Shown: positions 1 to 8,629, counted from the stretch's first letter. The stretch is DNA of 64,000 nt from Pleomorphomonas carboxyditropha (GCF_002770725.1 NZ_NQVN01000024.1:1-64000), one strand, 5' to 3'. The notes: a model not told the origin generated them from the sequence alone. Numbers and translations: made by a program.

Positions 1-42
1 AACTTCGGTTCTTACCATCGCATGTCGCAGGAGCGGGACTGA
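1..42 (+). CDS. C-terminal end of an upstream gene (partial)
   Basis: Frame 1 is open from the window edge and reads NFGSYHRMSQERD before a TGA at 40-42. That stop overlaps the ATG of the next gene by one base (TGATG), the usual sign of translational coupling. The frame is too short to identify. It implies that the element's gene train continues to the left of the window in the same orientation. Confidence 0.5.
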   Translation, partial: NFGSYHRMSQERD

Positions 43-233
43 TGAAAAAGGTTTTGATTACACTGGCGATCTTCTTCGCCATGGCTGGGACTGCCAACGC
101 CGACCCGATTTTTACGCCGATTTTCACGTACCTATTTTCGGTTGCGGGATTCACCGGCGCCGCCCTCTCTTCCATTAGCCTTATCGCGACCGCTCGCGCG
201 ACTCGCCTGATCATTGGGAGGGGCCGGCAATGA
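42..233 (+). CDS. Small secreted or membrane protein, phage-associated, unknown
   Basis: This 63-residue protein starts with a clear signal sequence: MKK, a hydrophobic core, then an AxA-type site near ANA/DP at residues 19-22. A second hydrophobic stretch spans about residues 28-50, and the tail is basic (RATRLIIGRGRQ). An AGGAG sits 9 bases before the ATG. The ATG overlaps the stop of the upstream gene, and its own stop overlaps the next ATG (ATGA at 230-233), so the three genes are probably co-translated. The family was not recognised. A holin-like or envelope-directed role is possible from the topology alone, but this is a guess. Confidence 0.6.
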   Translation: MKKVLITLAIFFAMAGTANADPIFTPIFTYLFSVAGFTGAALSSISLIATARATRLIIGRGRQ

Positions 234-958
234 CGATGTGCAATGCTTGGCGGCGTGACGGCGACATCCTGCTGCTGACCGATACTGCGATGCTCCGCCA
301 GTCGGGCCGGGTTGCCAGCTTCGCGAACAAGGTGGCGACGTTCCCTCACTTCAATTCGGCGGTCGCCGTCCGTGGCAACGCAGCGCACTTGCCGAGTCTG
401 CTTAATTTCCTGACAAAACAGGACTTTCAAACATACTCTGAGTTCGAAAACGGTCTTGCCACCTGCCTTAAGCGACTGCCGCTGTTCCGATGGAGCGCCT
501 TTGATCTCGTCGTCGCACACGTCCCTAAAAAAGGCGGTGCTCGCCTATGGGGCCTCTCCAACCGCCCGGTCTTCGGCGTGCCCGCCTGGCAGTTGGCGCC
601 GCTACCCTGCATTTTCAACGAAGGCGAGGGCGACGACTTCAATGAGGACGCAACCAATCTCCCCTCACTGTACGACGAGGACGACGGCTCCTGCGTGAAG
701 TGGCTCGCCGCGACACAACGCAACGTGCTCAAGCCCTTCGGGTGGCAGCGCAAGCCGGTGGTGGCAACCATTGGCGGCAGCGTCGTTGCGACCACAGTGA
801 ACGCGACCGGCATTTATCAGCGGGAAGTCGGACGCTGGCCAGACGATCGCGTCGGCAAGCCACTTGATCCAGCCGCCGACTTCGTGCCGGCCAAGAACCG
901 CAAGTCCAAGCCGCCGCGCGAGCCGTCGTCGATCATGAACGGCATCAGCTTCGGCTGA
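230..958 (+). CDS. Phage-element protein, possible Ntn-hydrolase-like fold
   Basis: This 242-residue protein overlaps the upstream gene by 4 bases. No catalytic motif is certain. The N-terminal part (a DGDILLLTDTA stretch, then a basic Lys-containing segment, then AVAVRGNA and a helix) has the rhythm of proteasome-like Ntn hydrolases found in some phages: strand, DTA turn, Lys, G-rich turn. That resemblance is by eye and weak, because the Met-Thr start is not processed by any visible propeptide. The middle is acidic (GEGDDFNED) and the C-terminus is basic and Pro-rich. It lies just upstream of the HNH-terminase block in the same orientation. Function unknown. Confidence 0.55.
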   Translation: MTMCNAWRRDGDILLLTDTAMLRQSGRVASFANKVATFPHFNSAVAVRGNAAHLPSLLNFLTKQDFQTYSEFENGLATCLKRLPLFRWSAFDLVVAHVPKKGGARLWGLSNRPVFGVPAWQLAPLPCIFNEGEGDDFNEDATNLPSLYDEDDGSCVKWLAATQRNVLKPFGWQRKPVVATIGGSVVATTVNATGIYQREVGRWPDDRVGKPLDPAADFVPAKNRKSKPPREPSSIMNGISFG

Positions 959-1087
959 TTATCCTCTTGTCGGGCGGATGAAATGACGGCGAAGCGATAG
1001 CCGAACAACGGGAAGCTGCATCGGGCCGCCCGGGCCTAGTCTCCCCCGTCAATGCAGCAGGTCGCATCCATACCAGAAGGGCAGTCG

Positions 1088-1408
1088 ATGTCGCAGGAAC
1101 GAAGGGCGCCTTGGCGCGCGTGGTATCAAACGCCCGCGTGGGCAGCCATCCGCGCCCGTCGCAAGGCCAAGGAGCCGTATTGCCGCAAATGCGCGGCCGT
1201 GGGGCTCAAGACGCCGGTCGATATCGTCGACCACATCGAGCCGCATCGTGGCAGACGGGATCTGTTCTTCCGCTTCGAGAACACACAGTCATTGTGCAAG
1301 CGCTGCCACGACAGCACCAAGCAGCAGGCGGAGACGCTCGGATACTCGACTGAGATAGGCGCCGATGGTCTGCCAATCGATCCGCGGCACCCCTTCAACC
1401 GGTTCTGA
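1088..1408 (+). CDS. HNH endonuclease of the packaging module
   Basis: Translated from the ATG at 1088 this is 106 residues. I prefer that start to an in-frame ATG 36 bases upstream because AGAAGGG lies about 8 bases before it. The HNH core is visible as DHIEPHRGRRDLFFRFENTQ (His, then Asn) ending in SLCKRCHDS. Zinc-type CxxC pairs are present at CRKC and CKRC. In HK97-like phages an HNH protein next to terL assists terminase cleavage of cos DNA. Here it sits 94 bases before terL, with no recognisable small terminase gene between them. The packaging role is inferred from this position and from known phage systems. Confidence 0.88.
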   Translation: MSQERRAPWRAWYQTPAWAAIRARRKAKEPYCRKCAAVGLKTPVDIVDHIEPHRGRRDLFFRFENTQSLCKRCHDSTKQQAETLGYSTEIGADGLPIDPRHPFNRF

Positions 1409-1502
1409 CCGAGTGGGGAGGGCGGGTCAAAAGTCCGGACGCTCGCCGCCCTGACCGGCCGGTGTTCCCATCTCCAGAGTTAGTTTTGCGGCGAGGTAGC
1501 GA

Positions 1503-3152
1503 ATGGGGCTGCGGGGACCAGGTGCGCGACGTCTCGCTGACGCCCGCGCTGCAACTCCCGTGCGCCGACGCCGGATGCCGTGGGACGCGAAGGGGCTGAC
1601 GCGTGCCGAGCGGGTTATCAAGTTCGTCCAGTATTGCCCGGTGACAAAAGGCAAGCGCGCCGGCCGGAAGATGAAGCTGCTTCCGGGGCAGCGCGCGTTC
1701 CTTGAAGATCTCTACGGCCGGCCGGATAGCGAGCGAGTTCGGATCGCCGTCAAGAGCGAGCCTAGAGGCAACGGCAAGACCGGTCTGCTGGCAACCCTTA
1801 TTCTCTGCCATCTGATCGGGCCGGAAGCGGAACCACGCGGCGAGGTCTATGCAGCGGCTGTGGACCGCACACAGTCCGGGAAAATGTTCGACGAGGTGGA
1901 AGCGATCATTCTCGCGGTCCCGGCCTTCGCCGAACTGGTGAATATCCAGCGCTTCCACAAGAAGATCGAGGTCCTGAGCGGCCAAGGTGCCGGCTCGATA
2001 TTCGAGGCGATGAGCGCCGATGCGCGCAAGGGGCATGGCCTGGCGCCGTCCTTGTGGGTCTTCGACGAACTGGCGCGGGTGCCGTCGCGGGATCTTCTCG
2101 ACGCGCTGATGACGGCCCAGGGCAAGCGCAATCGGTCCCTTGGAATCATAATCAGCACGCAGGCGGCCGACGACGAGCACGCGCTTTCGCAGATCATCGA
2201 CGACGGGCTGAGCGGTGCCGACCCTTCGGTGTTGGTCCACCTCTTGGCGGCACCGGACGATGCGGACCCGTTCGACCCGGAAACACTTCGCGCGGTCAAT
2301 CCCGCGCTCGGCATCTTCCTCGATAAGGCGGACCTTCTCGTTGAGCAACAAAGGGCGAAGCGCCTGCCGTCCTTCGCGCCAGCGTTCATCAACCTGAGGC
2401 TCAACCGCCGAGTGGACTCGAGGGCTGAAGACCGGGTCCTGAACATTGGCGTCTGGAAGGAAGCGATGGGCACGGTTGATCGGGCATCGCTCCGCGGGCG
2501 GCGCTGCTTCGGCGGCCTCGACCTGTCGGGGCGTAACGATCTGTCGGCGCTGGTGCTCATCTTCCCCAGCGCTGGCGCGGATCCGAGCTTCGATATTCTG
2601 CCATTCGCGTGGACTCCGGCCGGCGCAATGCAGGAACGAACGGCGGTCGAGCGGGAACGTCTCAGGCAATGGATCCGAGAGGGACATCTCATCGAGGTTC
2701 CGGGGCCGACGATCCGTTACGGCTATATCGCCGCGGCGCTCGCTCAACTGTCGCAAGAATTCGACATTCGCGCCGTCGGCTACGATCGGTGGCGCATTGA
2801 CGATCTCAAGTCTGAACTCATCGACATCGGCTGCAATGTGCCACTGCAGGAGTTCGGCCAAGGCTTCAAGGACATGTCGCCGGCCGTCGAGCGGTTCGCC
2901 GAGCTCGCATTGTCCGGCAAGCTCAGGCACGGCTCCAACCCCGTTCTGAATGCTGCCGTTGCGGGGGCCATCACCGTTACCGACCCAGCCGGAAACATCA
3001 AGGTCGACAAGGAAAAATCCAACTCACGCGGGCCGGTGCGCATCGACCCGCTTGTTGCTCTCGTGATCGCGATCGGCACCGCCGCCCGCTTCGTCGAGCC
3101 GCCAAAACGCGACCTAAGCGGCTTCCTCTCGAAACCTATCATGGTGGTCTGA
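1503..3152 (+). CDS. terL: Phage terminase large subunit
   Basis: This 549-residue protein is the ATP-driven DNA-packaging motor and nuclease of a tailed phage. The ATPase shows a Walker A-like SEPRGNGKT at about residues 85-93 and a Walker B LWVFDE at about 184-189, followed by an ISTQ coupling segment. The C-terminal nuclease half begins at GGLDLSGRNDLSAL, with acidic residues in the expected place. Length and N-terminus (MGLRGPGARR, basic) agree with rhizobial HK97-type TerL proteins. The stop abuts the portal start directly (TGAATG). No TerS gene was recognised upstream in the window, so it may be diverged or located further left. Confidence 0.93.
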   Translation: MGLRGPGARRLADARAATPVRRRRMPWDAKGLTRAERVIKFVQYCPVTKGKRAGRKMKLLPGQRAFLEDLYGRPDSERVRIAVKSEPRGNGKTGLLATLILCHLIGPEAEPRGEVYAAAVDRTQSGKMFDEVEAIILAVPAFAELVNIQRFHKKIEVLSGQGAGSIFEAMSADARKGHGLAPSLWVFDELARVPSRDLLDALMTAQGKRNRSLGIIISTQAADDEHALSQIIDDGLSGADPSVLVHLLAAPDDADPFDPETLRAVNPALGIFLDKADLLVEQQRAKRLPSFAPAFINLRLNRRVDSRAEDRVLNIGVWKEAMGTVDRASLRGRRCFGGLDLSGRNDLSALVLIFPSAGADPSFDILPFAWTPAGAMQERTAVERERLRQWIREGHLIEVPGPTIRYGYIAAALAQLSQEFDIRAVGYDRWRIDDLKSELIDIGCNVPLQEFGQGFKDMSPAVERFAELALSGKLRHGSNPVLNAAVAGAITVTDPAGNIKVDKEKSNSRGPVRIDPLVALVIAIGTAARFVEPPKRDLSGFLSKPIMVV

Positions 3153-4376
3153 ATGTCTCTACGTGCATGGATCGGGAGGAAGATCGGCCTCTCGGACTCG
3201 AAGTTCTGGGCGGCTTTCTCCGGCCGGGAGAGCTACGCCGGCAAGTTCGTCACTGCCGACGCCGCGCTCCAGCTGGCGACCGTGTGGGCGTGCGTTCGCC
3301 TCACGGCGCAAGCCGTCTCGATGCTGCCGCTGCAACTGTTCGAGCGGACAAGCGGTGGACGGGTACCGGCGGTCTCTCATCCGCTTACTGACATCATCGC
3401 CGAAAGCCCGAACGACGAAATGACCGGGCTGGAACTCTGGGAAGCCGTTACCGCATGGCTATGCGTGAATGGCAACGCCTACGCCGAAAAAGCCTTCATG
3501 GGAAATCGCCTTGTCTCCCTCAACCTGATCGCTGCCGACCAGATGCAGGTGACGCGAAACACAGACGGCGAGCTCGTTTACCGTTTCAACGATCGTGGCC
3601 TCCCGGAGCAACTGCCGGCGTCGAAGATCTTCCACGTGAAGGGCTTTGGGTTCGGCGGCGACCTTGGCCTGTCGCCGATCCGCTTCGGCGTCCAGACGTT
3701 CGGCAGCGCGATCGCGACGGACGAAACCGCCGGCAAGATCTTCGACGGTGGCATGATGCCAGCCGGCGTGCTTACCGCAGACCAGGTGATCGACGACCCC
3801 CAACGGGAAGCCCTCACCAAGATCATGCAGTCGTTCGCAGGGTCGCGGAACGCGGGGAAGATGATGGTCCTCGAGGCAGGGCTCAAGTACCAGCAACTGA
3901 GCCTCGATCCCGAAACGACGCAGATGCTGGAGACCCGGCGCTTCCATGTCGAAGAGATCTGCCGATGGTTCGGAACGCCTCCTATCATCGTCGGCCACGC
4001 CGCCCAAGGACAGACGATGTGGGGAACCGGCGTTGAGGCCCTGCTGATCCAGTGGTTGACCACCGGCTTGAATCCGTTCCTCTCCCGCATCGAGCGCCGA
4101 ATCCGCAAGCAGCTCCTGACGCCGGAAGAGCGCGGCCGCTTCTATGCCGAGTTCAATCGTGAGGGTCTGCTGCAGGCCGACAGCGCGGCGAAAGCGGCCT
4201 TCCTGTCGACGATGGTTCAGAACGGCCTCATGGGTCGCATCGAGGCCCGCGCCAAGCTGAACCTACCGGCCACACCGCCCAACGGCGACCGCCTCACCGT
4301 CCAGACGAATCTCACCTTCCTCGACCAACTCGGCGCCGCTGCCGCGCCGGCCGCTCGCACGGAGCCAAAGCCATGA
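3153..4376 (+). CDS. Phage portal protein, HK97 family
   Basis: This 407-residue protein should form the dodecameric ring at the capsid vertex through which DNA enters and leaves. Family hallmarks are the early segment ATVWACVRLTAQAVSMLPL, the SPNDEMTGLELWE stretch and the C-terminal FGTPPIIVGHAA followed by ALLIQWLTTGLNPFLSRIE. Length is typical for HK97-type portals. Its ATG follows the terL stop with no gap, and its own stop overlaps the protease start (ATGA at 4373-4376), so the head genes form one translational unit. Confidence 0.93.
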   Translation: MSLRAWIGRKIGLSDSKFWAAFSGRESYAGKFVTADAALQLATVWACVRLTAQAVSMLPLQLFERTSGGRVPAVSHPLTDIIAESPNDEMTGLELWEAVTAWLCVNGNAYAEKAFMGNRLVSLNLIAADQMQVTRNTDGELVYRFNDRGLPEQLPASKIFHVKGFGFGGDLGLSPIRFGVQTFGSAIATDETAGKIFDGGMMPAGVLTADQVIDDPQREALTKIMQSFAGSRNAGKMMVLEAGLKYQQLSLDPETTQMLETRRFHVEEICRWFGTPPIIVGHAAQGQTMWGTGVEALLIQWLTTGLNPFLSRIERRIRKQLLTPEERGRFYAEFNREGLLQADSAAKAAFLSTMVQNGLMGRIEARAKLNLPATPPNGDRLTVQTNLTFLDQLGAAAAPAARTEPKP

Positions 4377-5047
4377 GCCTAAAAATTCGCGACTTCGATC
4401 TGTCCGTGAAAGCCGTCCAGCCAGACGGCTTTTTCTCTGGCTACGGCTCGGTGTTCGGCGTCGTCGACAGCTACAACGAGATCGTCGCTCCTGGCGCCTT
4501 CGCGTCGTCGCTCGCCGATCGCGCGGCGAAGGGGCGAAAGCTGCCGATCCTCTGGCAGCACCAATCCGACCGGCCGCTAGGGGTCTACGACCTCGTAAAG
4601 GAGGACAGTCGCGGCCTTTACCTAGAAGGCCAGCTTCTCGTCTCCGACGTTGCCCAGGCACGAGAAGCGCACGCCTTGATGAAGGCCGGCGCCATCTCCG
4701 GTCTATCGATCGGATATTGGCCGCGCGCCTCATCGCTCGACGACAAGACCGGCGTCCGCACCCTGACGGCAGTCGACCTCGATGAGGTGAGCATCGTCAC
4801 GCGTCCCGCCAACGATGAGGCGCGCATCGACGTCGTCAAGATGAAGCTCGCCCATGGCGGGCTTCCGACCCTTCCAGAATTCGAAAAGCTCCTGCGTGAG
4901 GCCGGCTTTTCAAAGACGCAGGCCGCGGTGATCGCCAACCGCGGCCTGTCCCATGTCCTTCGGCGAGAGGCCGAAGCCCCGGCGGAATCATCCGGAGGGT
5001 TGTCCGCAATCGCGGCTCATCTCCGTTCCTTCAACCTCGATATCTGA
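4373..5047 (+). CDS. Prohead (capsid maturation) protease, HK97 family
   Basis: This 224-residue serine protease (U35/HK97 gp4 type) cleaves the scaffolding region of the capsid protein during head assembly. Candidate catalytic residues are visible: His63 in WQHQSD, Ser112 in SGLSIGY, and an acidic residue in DLDEVSIVTRPAN. The N-terminal FSGYGSVFGVVDSYNEIVAPGAF is the usual family opening. It overlaps the portal gene by 4 bases and lies 9 bases before the capsid gene, the standard HK97 order. Confidence 0.93.
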   Translation: MSLKIRDFDLSVKAVQPDGFFSGYGSVFGVVDSYNEIVAPGAFASSLADRAAKGRKLPILWQHQSDRPLGVYDLVKEDSRGLYLEGQLLVSDVAQAREAHALMKAGAISGLSIGYWPRASSLDDKTGVRTLTAVDLDEVSIVTRPANDEARIDVVKMKLAHGGLPTLPEFEKLLREAGFSKTQAAVIANRGLSHVLRREAEAPAESSGGLSAIAAHLRSFNLDI

Positions 5048-5056
5048 GGTAACACC

Positions 5057-6304
5057 ATGTCGTTTCACACCAAGTCGGCGGAGTTCCGCCGGAAGAATGA
5101 AGCCATCGACCGCGCCGACGATCAGGCGTCCGTCGCCGAGATCATGCAGGCGCTTCAGCAGCGCGACGAGCAGATCAAGGCCTTCGCCACCAAGGCCGAC
5201 AGCGAGATCAAGTCCCATGGGCGCATCCTCGAGGAGACGAAGTCCGCCTTGGACAAGATCCTCTCCGAGGCCGGCGGCATGGCCGCTCGCCTCGTAGAAG
5301 TCGAGCAGAAGCTCGCCAAGCGCGCCGGCGGCGGAGTGCTGCAAGTCAAGTCGATCGGCGAGCAGTTCACCGCCACCACCGACTTCCTTGACCTGCAGAA
5401 GAAGGGCAAGGGCTTCGCCCGGCTCAATCTGAAGGCGGTGACGTCGATCACCTCGGCGACTACCGGCACTGGCGGCGTTGGTGACGCTATCCGCCCGGAT
5501 CGGCTCGCCGACATCGTGCGCGGTCCCGATCGGGTGATGACCATCCGCAACATGCTGGCACCCGGCCGGACGGCCTCGAACGCCATCGAGTACGTCAAAG
5601 AATCGGGCTTCCAGAACATGGCCGCGCCGGTGGCGGAGACCGCTGCCAAGCCTCAGTCGGATCTCGCTTTCGACCTCGTCACGACCAACGTTCGCACTAT
5701 CGCTCATTGGTTCCTGGCGTCGAAGCAGGTCCTGGAAGACGTCCCGGCGCTTCAGTCCTACATCGACACCCGCGCCCGCTACGGCCTCGCCTACAAAGAG
5801 GAAGAGCAGCTTCTCTCCGGCGACGGCACCGGGCAGAACCTCCACGGCCTCATCCCGCAGGCCACGGCCTTCGACGATGATCTCCGCAGCGTTGGCGACA
5901 CCCGGATCGACGTCCTTCGTCGCGCCATCCTGCAGGTCCGGATCGCCGAGTATCGCGCCTCCGGCATCGTCCTGAACCCGCTGGATTGGGCGGAAATCGA
6001 GCTGCTGAAGGACGACTCCGGAAAGTACATCTGGAGCAATCCCACCATCAACAACGGGCAGAACCTCTGGGGCCTGCCGGTGGTCGACACCAACGCCATG
6101 CCGGCCGGCAAGTTCATGGTCGGCGCCTTCAACATCGCGGCCCAGGTGTTCGACCGGGAAGACGCCGCCGTCGAAGTCTCCACCGAGGACTCGGACAACT
6201 TCCGGAAAAACATGATCACCATCCGCGCGGAGGAACGTCTCGCGCTGGCGGTGATGCGGCCGGAATCCTTCGTCCACGGGCCCTTTGTCGCCCCGACCCC
6301 GTAA
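5057..6304 (+). CDS. Major capsid protein, HK97 fold
   Basis: This 415-residue protein is the shell subunit. Residues about 1-100 are charged and helical (QALQQRDEQIKAFATKAD and following), the delta/scaffold domain normally removed by the prohead protease. The mature HK97-fold part follows, with a GVGDAIRPDRL start, the LDWAEIELLKD segment, the GLPVVDTNAMPAGKFMVG stretch and a terminal RAEERLALAVMRPESF. It is followed by a strong intrinsic terminator, as is common after capsid genes where transcription is stepped down. The capsid assignment is firm; the cleavage site was not located. Confidence 0.95.
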   Translation: MSFHTKSAEFRRKNEAIDRADDQASVAEIMQALQQRDEQIKAFATKADSEIKSHGRILEETKSALDKILSEAGGMAARLVEVEQKLAKRAGGGVLQVKSIGEQFTATTDFLDLQKKGKGFARLNLKAVTSITSATTGTGGVGDAIRPDRLADIVRGPDRVMTIRNMLAPGRTASNAIEYVKESGFQNMAAPVAETAAKPQSDLAFDLVTTNVRTIAHWFLASKQVLEDVPALQSYIDTRARYGLAYKEEEQLLSGDGTGQNLHGLIPQATAFDDDLRSVGDTRIDVLRRAILQVRIAEYRASGIVLNPLDWAEIELLKDDSGKYIWSNPTINNGQNLWGLPVVDTNAMPAGKFMVGAFNIAAQVFDREDAAVEVSTEDSDNFRKNMITIRAEERLALAVMRPESFVHGPFVAPTP

Positions 6305-6326
6305 CGCATCGATCTGAACGCGAGGG

Positions 6327-6353
6327 GGGGGCGGCTTCGGCTGCCCCCTTTTT
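6327..6353 (+). terminator. Intrinsic terminator after the capsid gene
   Basis: A 9-bp stem (GGGGGCGGC with GCTGCCCCC, one G-U pair) closes a TTCG tetraloop and is followed by five T residues. It starts 23 bases after the capsid stop and ends before the next start. The downstream head-tail genes run in the same direction, so it probably attenuates rather than fully stops transcription. Confidence 0.85.
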
Positions 6354-6370
6354 CTCTTGGAGATCCCCAT

Positions 6371-6952
6371 ATGCTCATTCGCACCACCGCGCCGGCTTCG
6401 CTCGCGACGCTGTTGCTGCCCGGCGTTCTCAGCCATCTCCATCTTGACGCCGACGACGGCGAGGTTCTGCCCAAGGTTAAAGCCGCAGTGGGCGCGCTCG
6501 ACGGGCCGAAAGGACGCCTCCGCCGCTGCCTGTTGACGCAGACCTGGCGCCTTGTCCTCGATGCCTTCCCCATGGAGCCGGAACCCCTGAGGCTTCCCTT
6601 GCCGCCTGTCGCGAGTGTCGCAGGCATCACCTATGCGGACGCAGACGGCGCCACCCAGACCCTGCCCACGTCCGATTATCAGGTGTTGGGCATCGGTTCG
6701 GATGAGGCCTCCGTGATCCCGGCCCGTGGCAAGGCGTGGCCGCAGGTGGTGCCTTGGCCAGAAACCGTCAAGGTGGACTTCGTCACGGGCTACGGCACGA
6801 CGTCGGACAGCTTGCCGGAACCCATCGTTGAGGCCGTGAAGCAGCTTGCTGCGCACCTCTATGTCAACCGACAGGCCGTCGATCTGACCTCAATGTCTGA
6901 GATCCCGCTGGGCATCCGCGATCTTCTCGCGCCCTATCGCGTCTTCGTCTGA
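6371..6952 (+). CDS. Head-tail connector protein (gp6 / phiE125 gp8-like)
   Basis: This 193-residue protein matches the general pattern of phiE125 gp8/HK97 gp6-type adaptors, which form the ring below the portal. It has an N-terminal helical part (LHLDADDGEVLPKVKAAVGA), a strand-rich middle carrying VDFVTGYG, and a C-terminal helix beginning PEPIVEAVKQLAAHLYVNRQ. It is first after the capsid terminator and 14 bases before the head-closure gene. Sequence identity across this family is low, so position carries much of the assignment. Confidence 0.8.
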   Translation: MLIRTTAPASLATLLLPGVLSHLHLDADDGEVLPKVKAAVGALDGPKGRLRRCLLTQTWRLVLDAFPMEPEPLRLPLPPVASVAGITYADADGATQTLPTSDYQVLGIGSDEASVIPARGKAWPQVVPWPETVKVDFVTGYGTTSDSLPEPIVEAVKQLAAHLYVNRQAVDLTSMSEIPLGIRDLLAPYRVFV

Positions 6953-6966
6953 AAGAGGGTCTCGAC

Positions 6967-7308
6967 ATGATCCGTGTCGGCTCAATGAACCGCCGCCTGA
7001 CGATCCTCCGGACCTCGCAGGGTGAGGAACGTGACGAATACGGAGTCCCCATTTCCACCACCTCCGAGGTGGCCACCGTCTGGGCAGAGCGCATCCCAAA
7101 GAGCGAGGACGAGGCCATGTCGAAAGTCGACATCGAGTTCGCTATCAGCGTTGTCACGTTTCGGATCTGGTTCCGCACCGACCTAAAGGCAACCGACGGG
7201 CTCCGCTGTGAGGGGGTAGACTACGACATCACCGGCATTCGGGAACTCGGCTTCCGCGAACGCCTCGAGGTGACCGCTGAGGCGCGCACCGCCCCTTGGG
7301 GAGCGTGA
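6967..7308 (+). CDS. Phage head closure / head-tail adaptor protein
   Basis: This 113-residue protein shows the SPP1 gp16-like head-closure pattern: MNRRLTILRTSQGEERDEYG, a VATVWAERIP strand, a WFRTDLKATDGLRCEGVDYDI stretch (quoted in part: LRCEGVDYDI) and a terminal GFRERLEVTAEA. Such proteins plug the connector channel after packaging. It lies between the gp6-like connector and the gp10-like neck protein, the usual position. Confidence 0.85.
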   Translation: MIRVGSMNRRLTILRTSQGEERDEYGVPISTTSEVATVWAERIPKSEDEAMSKVDIEFAISVVTFRIWFRTDLKATDGLRCEGVDYDITGIRELGFRERLEVTAEARTAPWGA

Positions 7309-7312
7309 AAGC

Positions 7313-7792
7313 ATGGCGAAGTCATCAGTGACCGGCGGTGCCGAAACGCGCGCCGCGTTGAAGGCCTTGCGCTCGGCCCTGGCAGGACCTTTGAACACCG
7401 CCAGCAAACGAGCTTGCGAGCCCATGCTCGACGAGGCCAAAGCGCGCTTGGCGGCCAACGGCTCGCGCAAGAGTGGTCGGCTCTACAAGATCCTGATCAT
7501 CAAACGAAACGGGAAACGATCAAGACCCCTGACGCCGGTCTATGAGATCGGGCCGGACGGGTCGGACCCTGCATATCGTGAGGCGCATCTGGTCGAGCTC
7601 GGTACGGCGCCGCACTGGCAACCGAAGAAAAAGCGGATGCATCCCGGCGCTGCGGCGAAGCCATTCCTTCGGCCGGCCTTCGACGCCGAGAAGGAAACAG
7701 CGGTCAAGGTGTTCGCTGACACCATCGGACCGGCCATCGAAGCCCAAGCCGCCCGGCTTGCCCGCCGCGCTGCCAAGAAGGGGAAATCATGA
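7313..7792 (+). CDS. HK97 gp10-like neck / tail-completion protein
   Basis: This 159-residue basic protein carries the gp10-family signature: a helical N-terminus, then YEIGPDGSDPAYREAHLVEL followed by GTAPHWQPKK, and HPGAAAKPFLRPAFDAEKE. These proteins join the head-completion ring to the tail. The ATG is 5 bases after the previous stop, and its own stop overlaps the following start (ATGA at 7789-7792). Confidence 0.87.
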   Translation: MAKSSVTGGAETRAALKALRSALAGPLNTASKRACEPMLDEAKARLAANGSRKSGRLYKILIIKRNGKRSRPLTPVYEIGPDGSDPAYREAHLVELGTAPHWQPKKKRMHPGAAAKPFLRPAFDAEKETAVKVFADTIGPAIEAQAARLARRAAKKGKS

Positions 7793-8184
7793 GCGCCATC
7801 GTCATCACGATAGCCGCACTCGCCGGGGCAGCGAACGTCGCGGCCATCGTCGGCGATCGCGTTGAGATTGAACCGGGCACCCCGTCGACGCCACCGCCGC
7901 GGATCACCGTTGCGTTGGTCGACGAGGAGGAGACTTACACCCTCTCCGGTGCAGGAAACTACCCAACTTCCCGCGTGTCGGTCATCTGTGTCGCCCTCAG
8001 TGCCGCTGATGCTCACCGCCTCGCCGCTGAGGTCAAGGCGGCTCTCAATGATTGCGACGGCGAGTTTTCTGGTTTCTACGCCACGTTCCGGAAGGCCGGG
8101 ACCGAGTACGCGGATTGGTCCGACGATCAAACCACGCATCGCGTCATTGTTGATTATCTGGTCGACTGGAAACCGGCCGGGTGA
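7789..8184 (+). CDS. DUF3168-type tail terminator protein
   Basis: This 131-residue protein fits the DUF3168 family, which corresponds to the tail-terminator/gpU-like ring at the head-proximal end of the tail. Supporting segments are the hydrophobic start, GDRVEIEPGTPSTPPPRITV and RVSVICVALSAADAHRLAAE. It overlaps the gp10-like gene by 4 bases. In ordinary siphophages the tail tube, assembly chaperone and tape-measure genes follow immediately; here they do not. This is the last recognisable structural gene of the element in the window. Confidence 0.82.
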   Translation: MSAIVITIAALAGAANVAAIVGDRVEIEPGTPSTPPPRITVALVDEEETYTLSGAGNYPTSRVSVICVALSAADAHRLAAEVKAALNDCDGEFSGFYATFRKAGTEYADWSDDQTTHRVIVDYLVDWKPAG

Positions 8185-8299
8185 TCCCCCTGCCGAGGCG
8201 GTGAGTCCGGGCGCGAGGGGCGTTGGTTGTCGCCAAAACGCTGACTCGACAACCATTCCGCGATTTGCTTGAGTTCCCCACGTGGCAACGGGGGAAATC

Positions 8300-8629
8300 A
8301 TGAAAAAGCTGACTATTGCGGCGCTGTGCCTCGCACTCGCCGGATGCGTGAACGTAAATAAGGAACTCGTGGCAACCGGCGGCAGCCGGGCAGACGGAAC
8401 GGTTGATCTGAGCTACGAGCAAGCCAGCATCGAGAACGTCAAGATCGACCCGGTTAAGGGTGTCGCTACGGCTCGTGAGCGCTGTCAGGCTTGGGGCTAC
8501 AAGGACGCGGCTCCGTTCGGTGGCGAGTCTCGAATGTGTCAGGTCTCAACCAATTACGGTTGCAATCAGTGGCTTGCCACGATCCGATATCAGTGCCTGG
8601 GCAGCGTGCCTGCCAGTCCTTCGAAATAA
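8300..8629 (+). CDS. YecR-like lipoprotein
   Basis: This 109-residue predicted outer-membrane or periplasmic lipoprotein has a signal sequence MKKLTIAALCLALAGC with an LAGC lipobox (Cys16). The mature part contains ELVATGGSRADGTVDLSYE and RERCQAWGYKDAAPFGG, close to what I recall of E. coli YecR (ATGGSRADG, RC.AWGY, AFGG). Four Cys lie in the second half. The start at 8300 has GGGGGA just upstream. YecR is flagella-coregulated in enterobacteria and its function is unknown; here it is probably an accessory (moron) gene after the head module. A strong terminator follows 30 bases downstream. Confidence 0.8.
   Translation: MKKLTIAALCLALAGCVNVNKELVATGGSRADGTVDLSYEQASIENVKIDPVKGVATARERCQAWGYKDAAPFGGESRMCQVSTNYGCNQWLATIRYQCLGSVPASPSK

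Noticed and set aside
1088-8184. Gene transfer agent cluster of the RcGTA type
   Set aside because: There is no tail, tape-measure or glycoside-hydrolase gene after the head genes, an HNH gene is present, and the element ends at a tRNA 3' end like an integrated phage or satellite.
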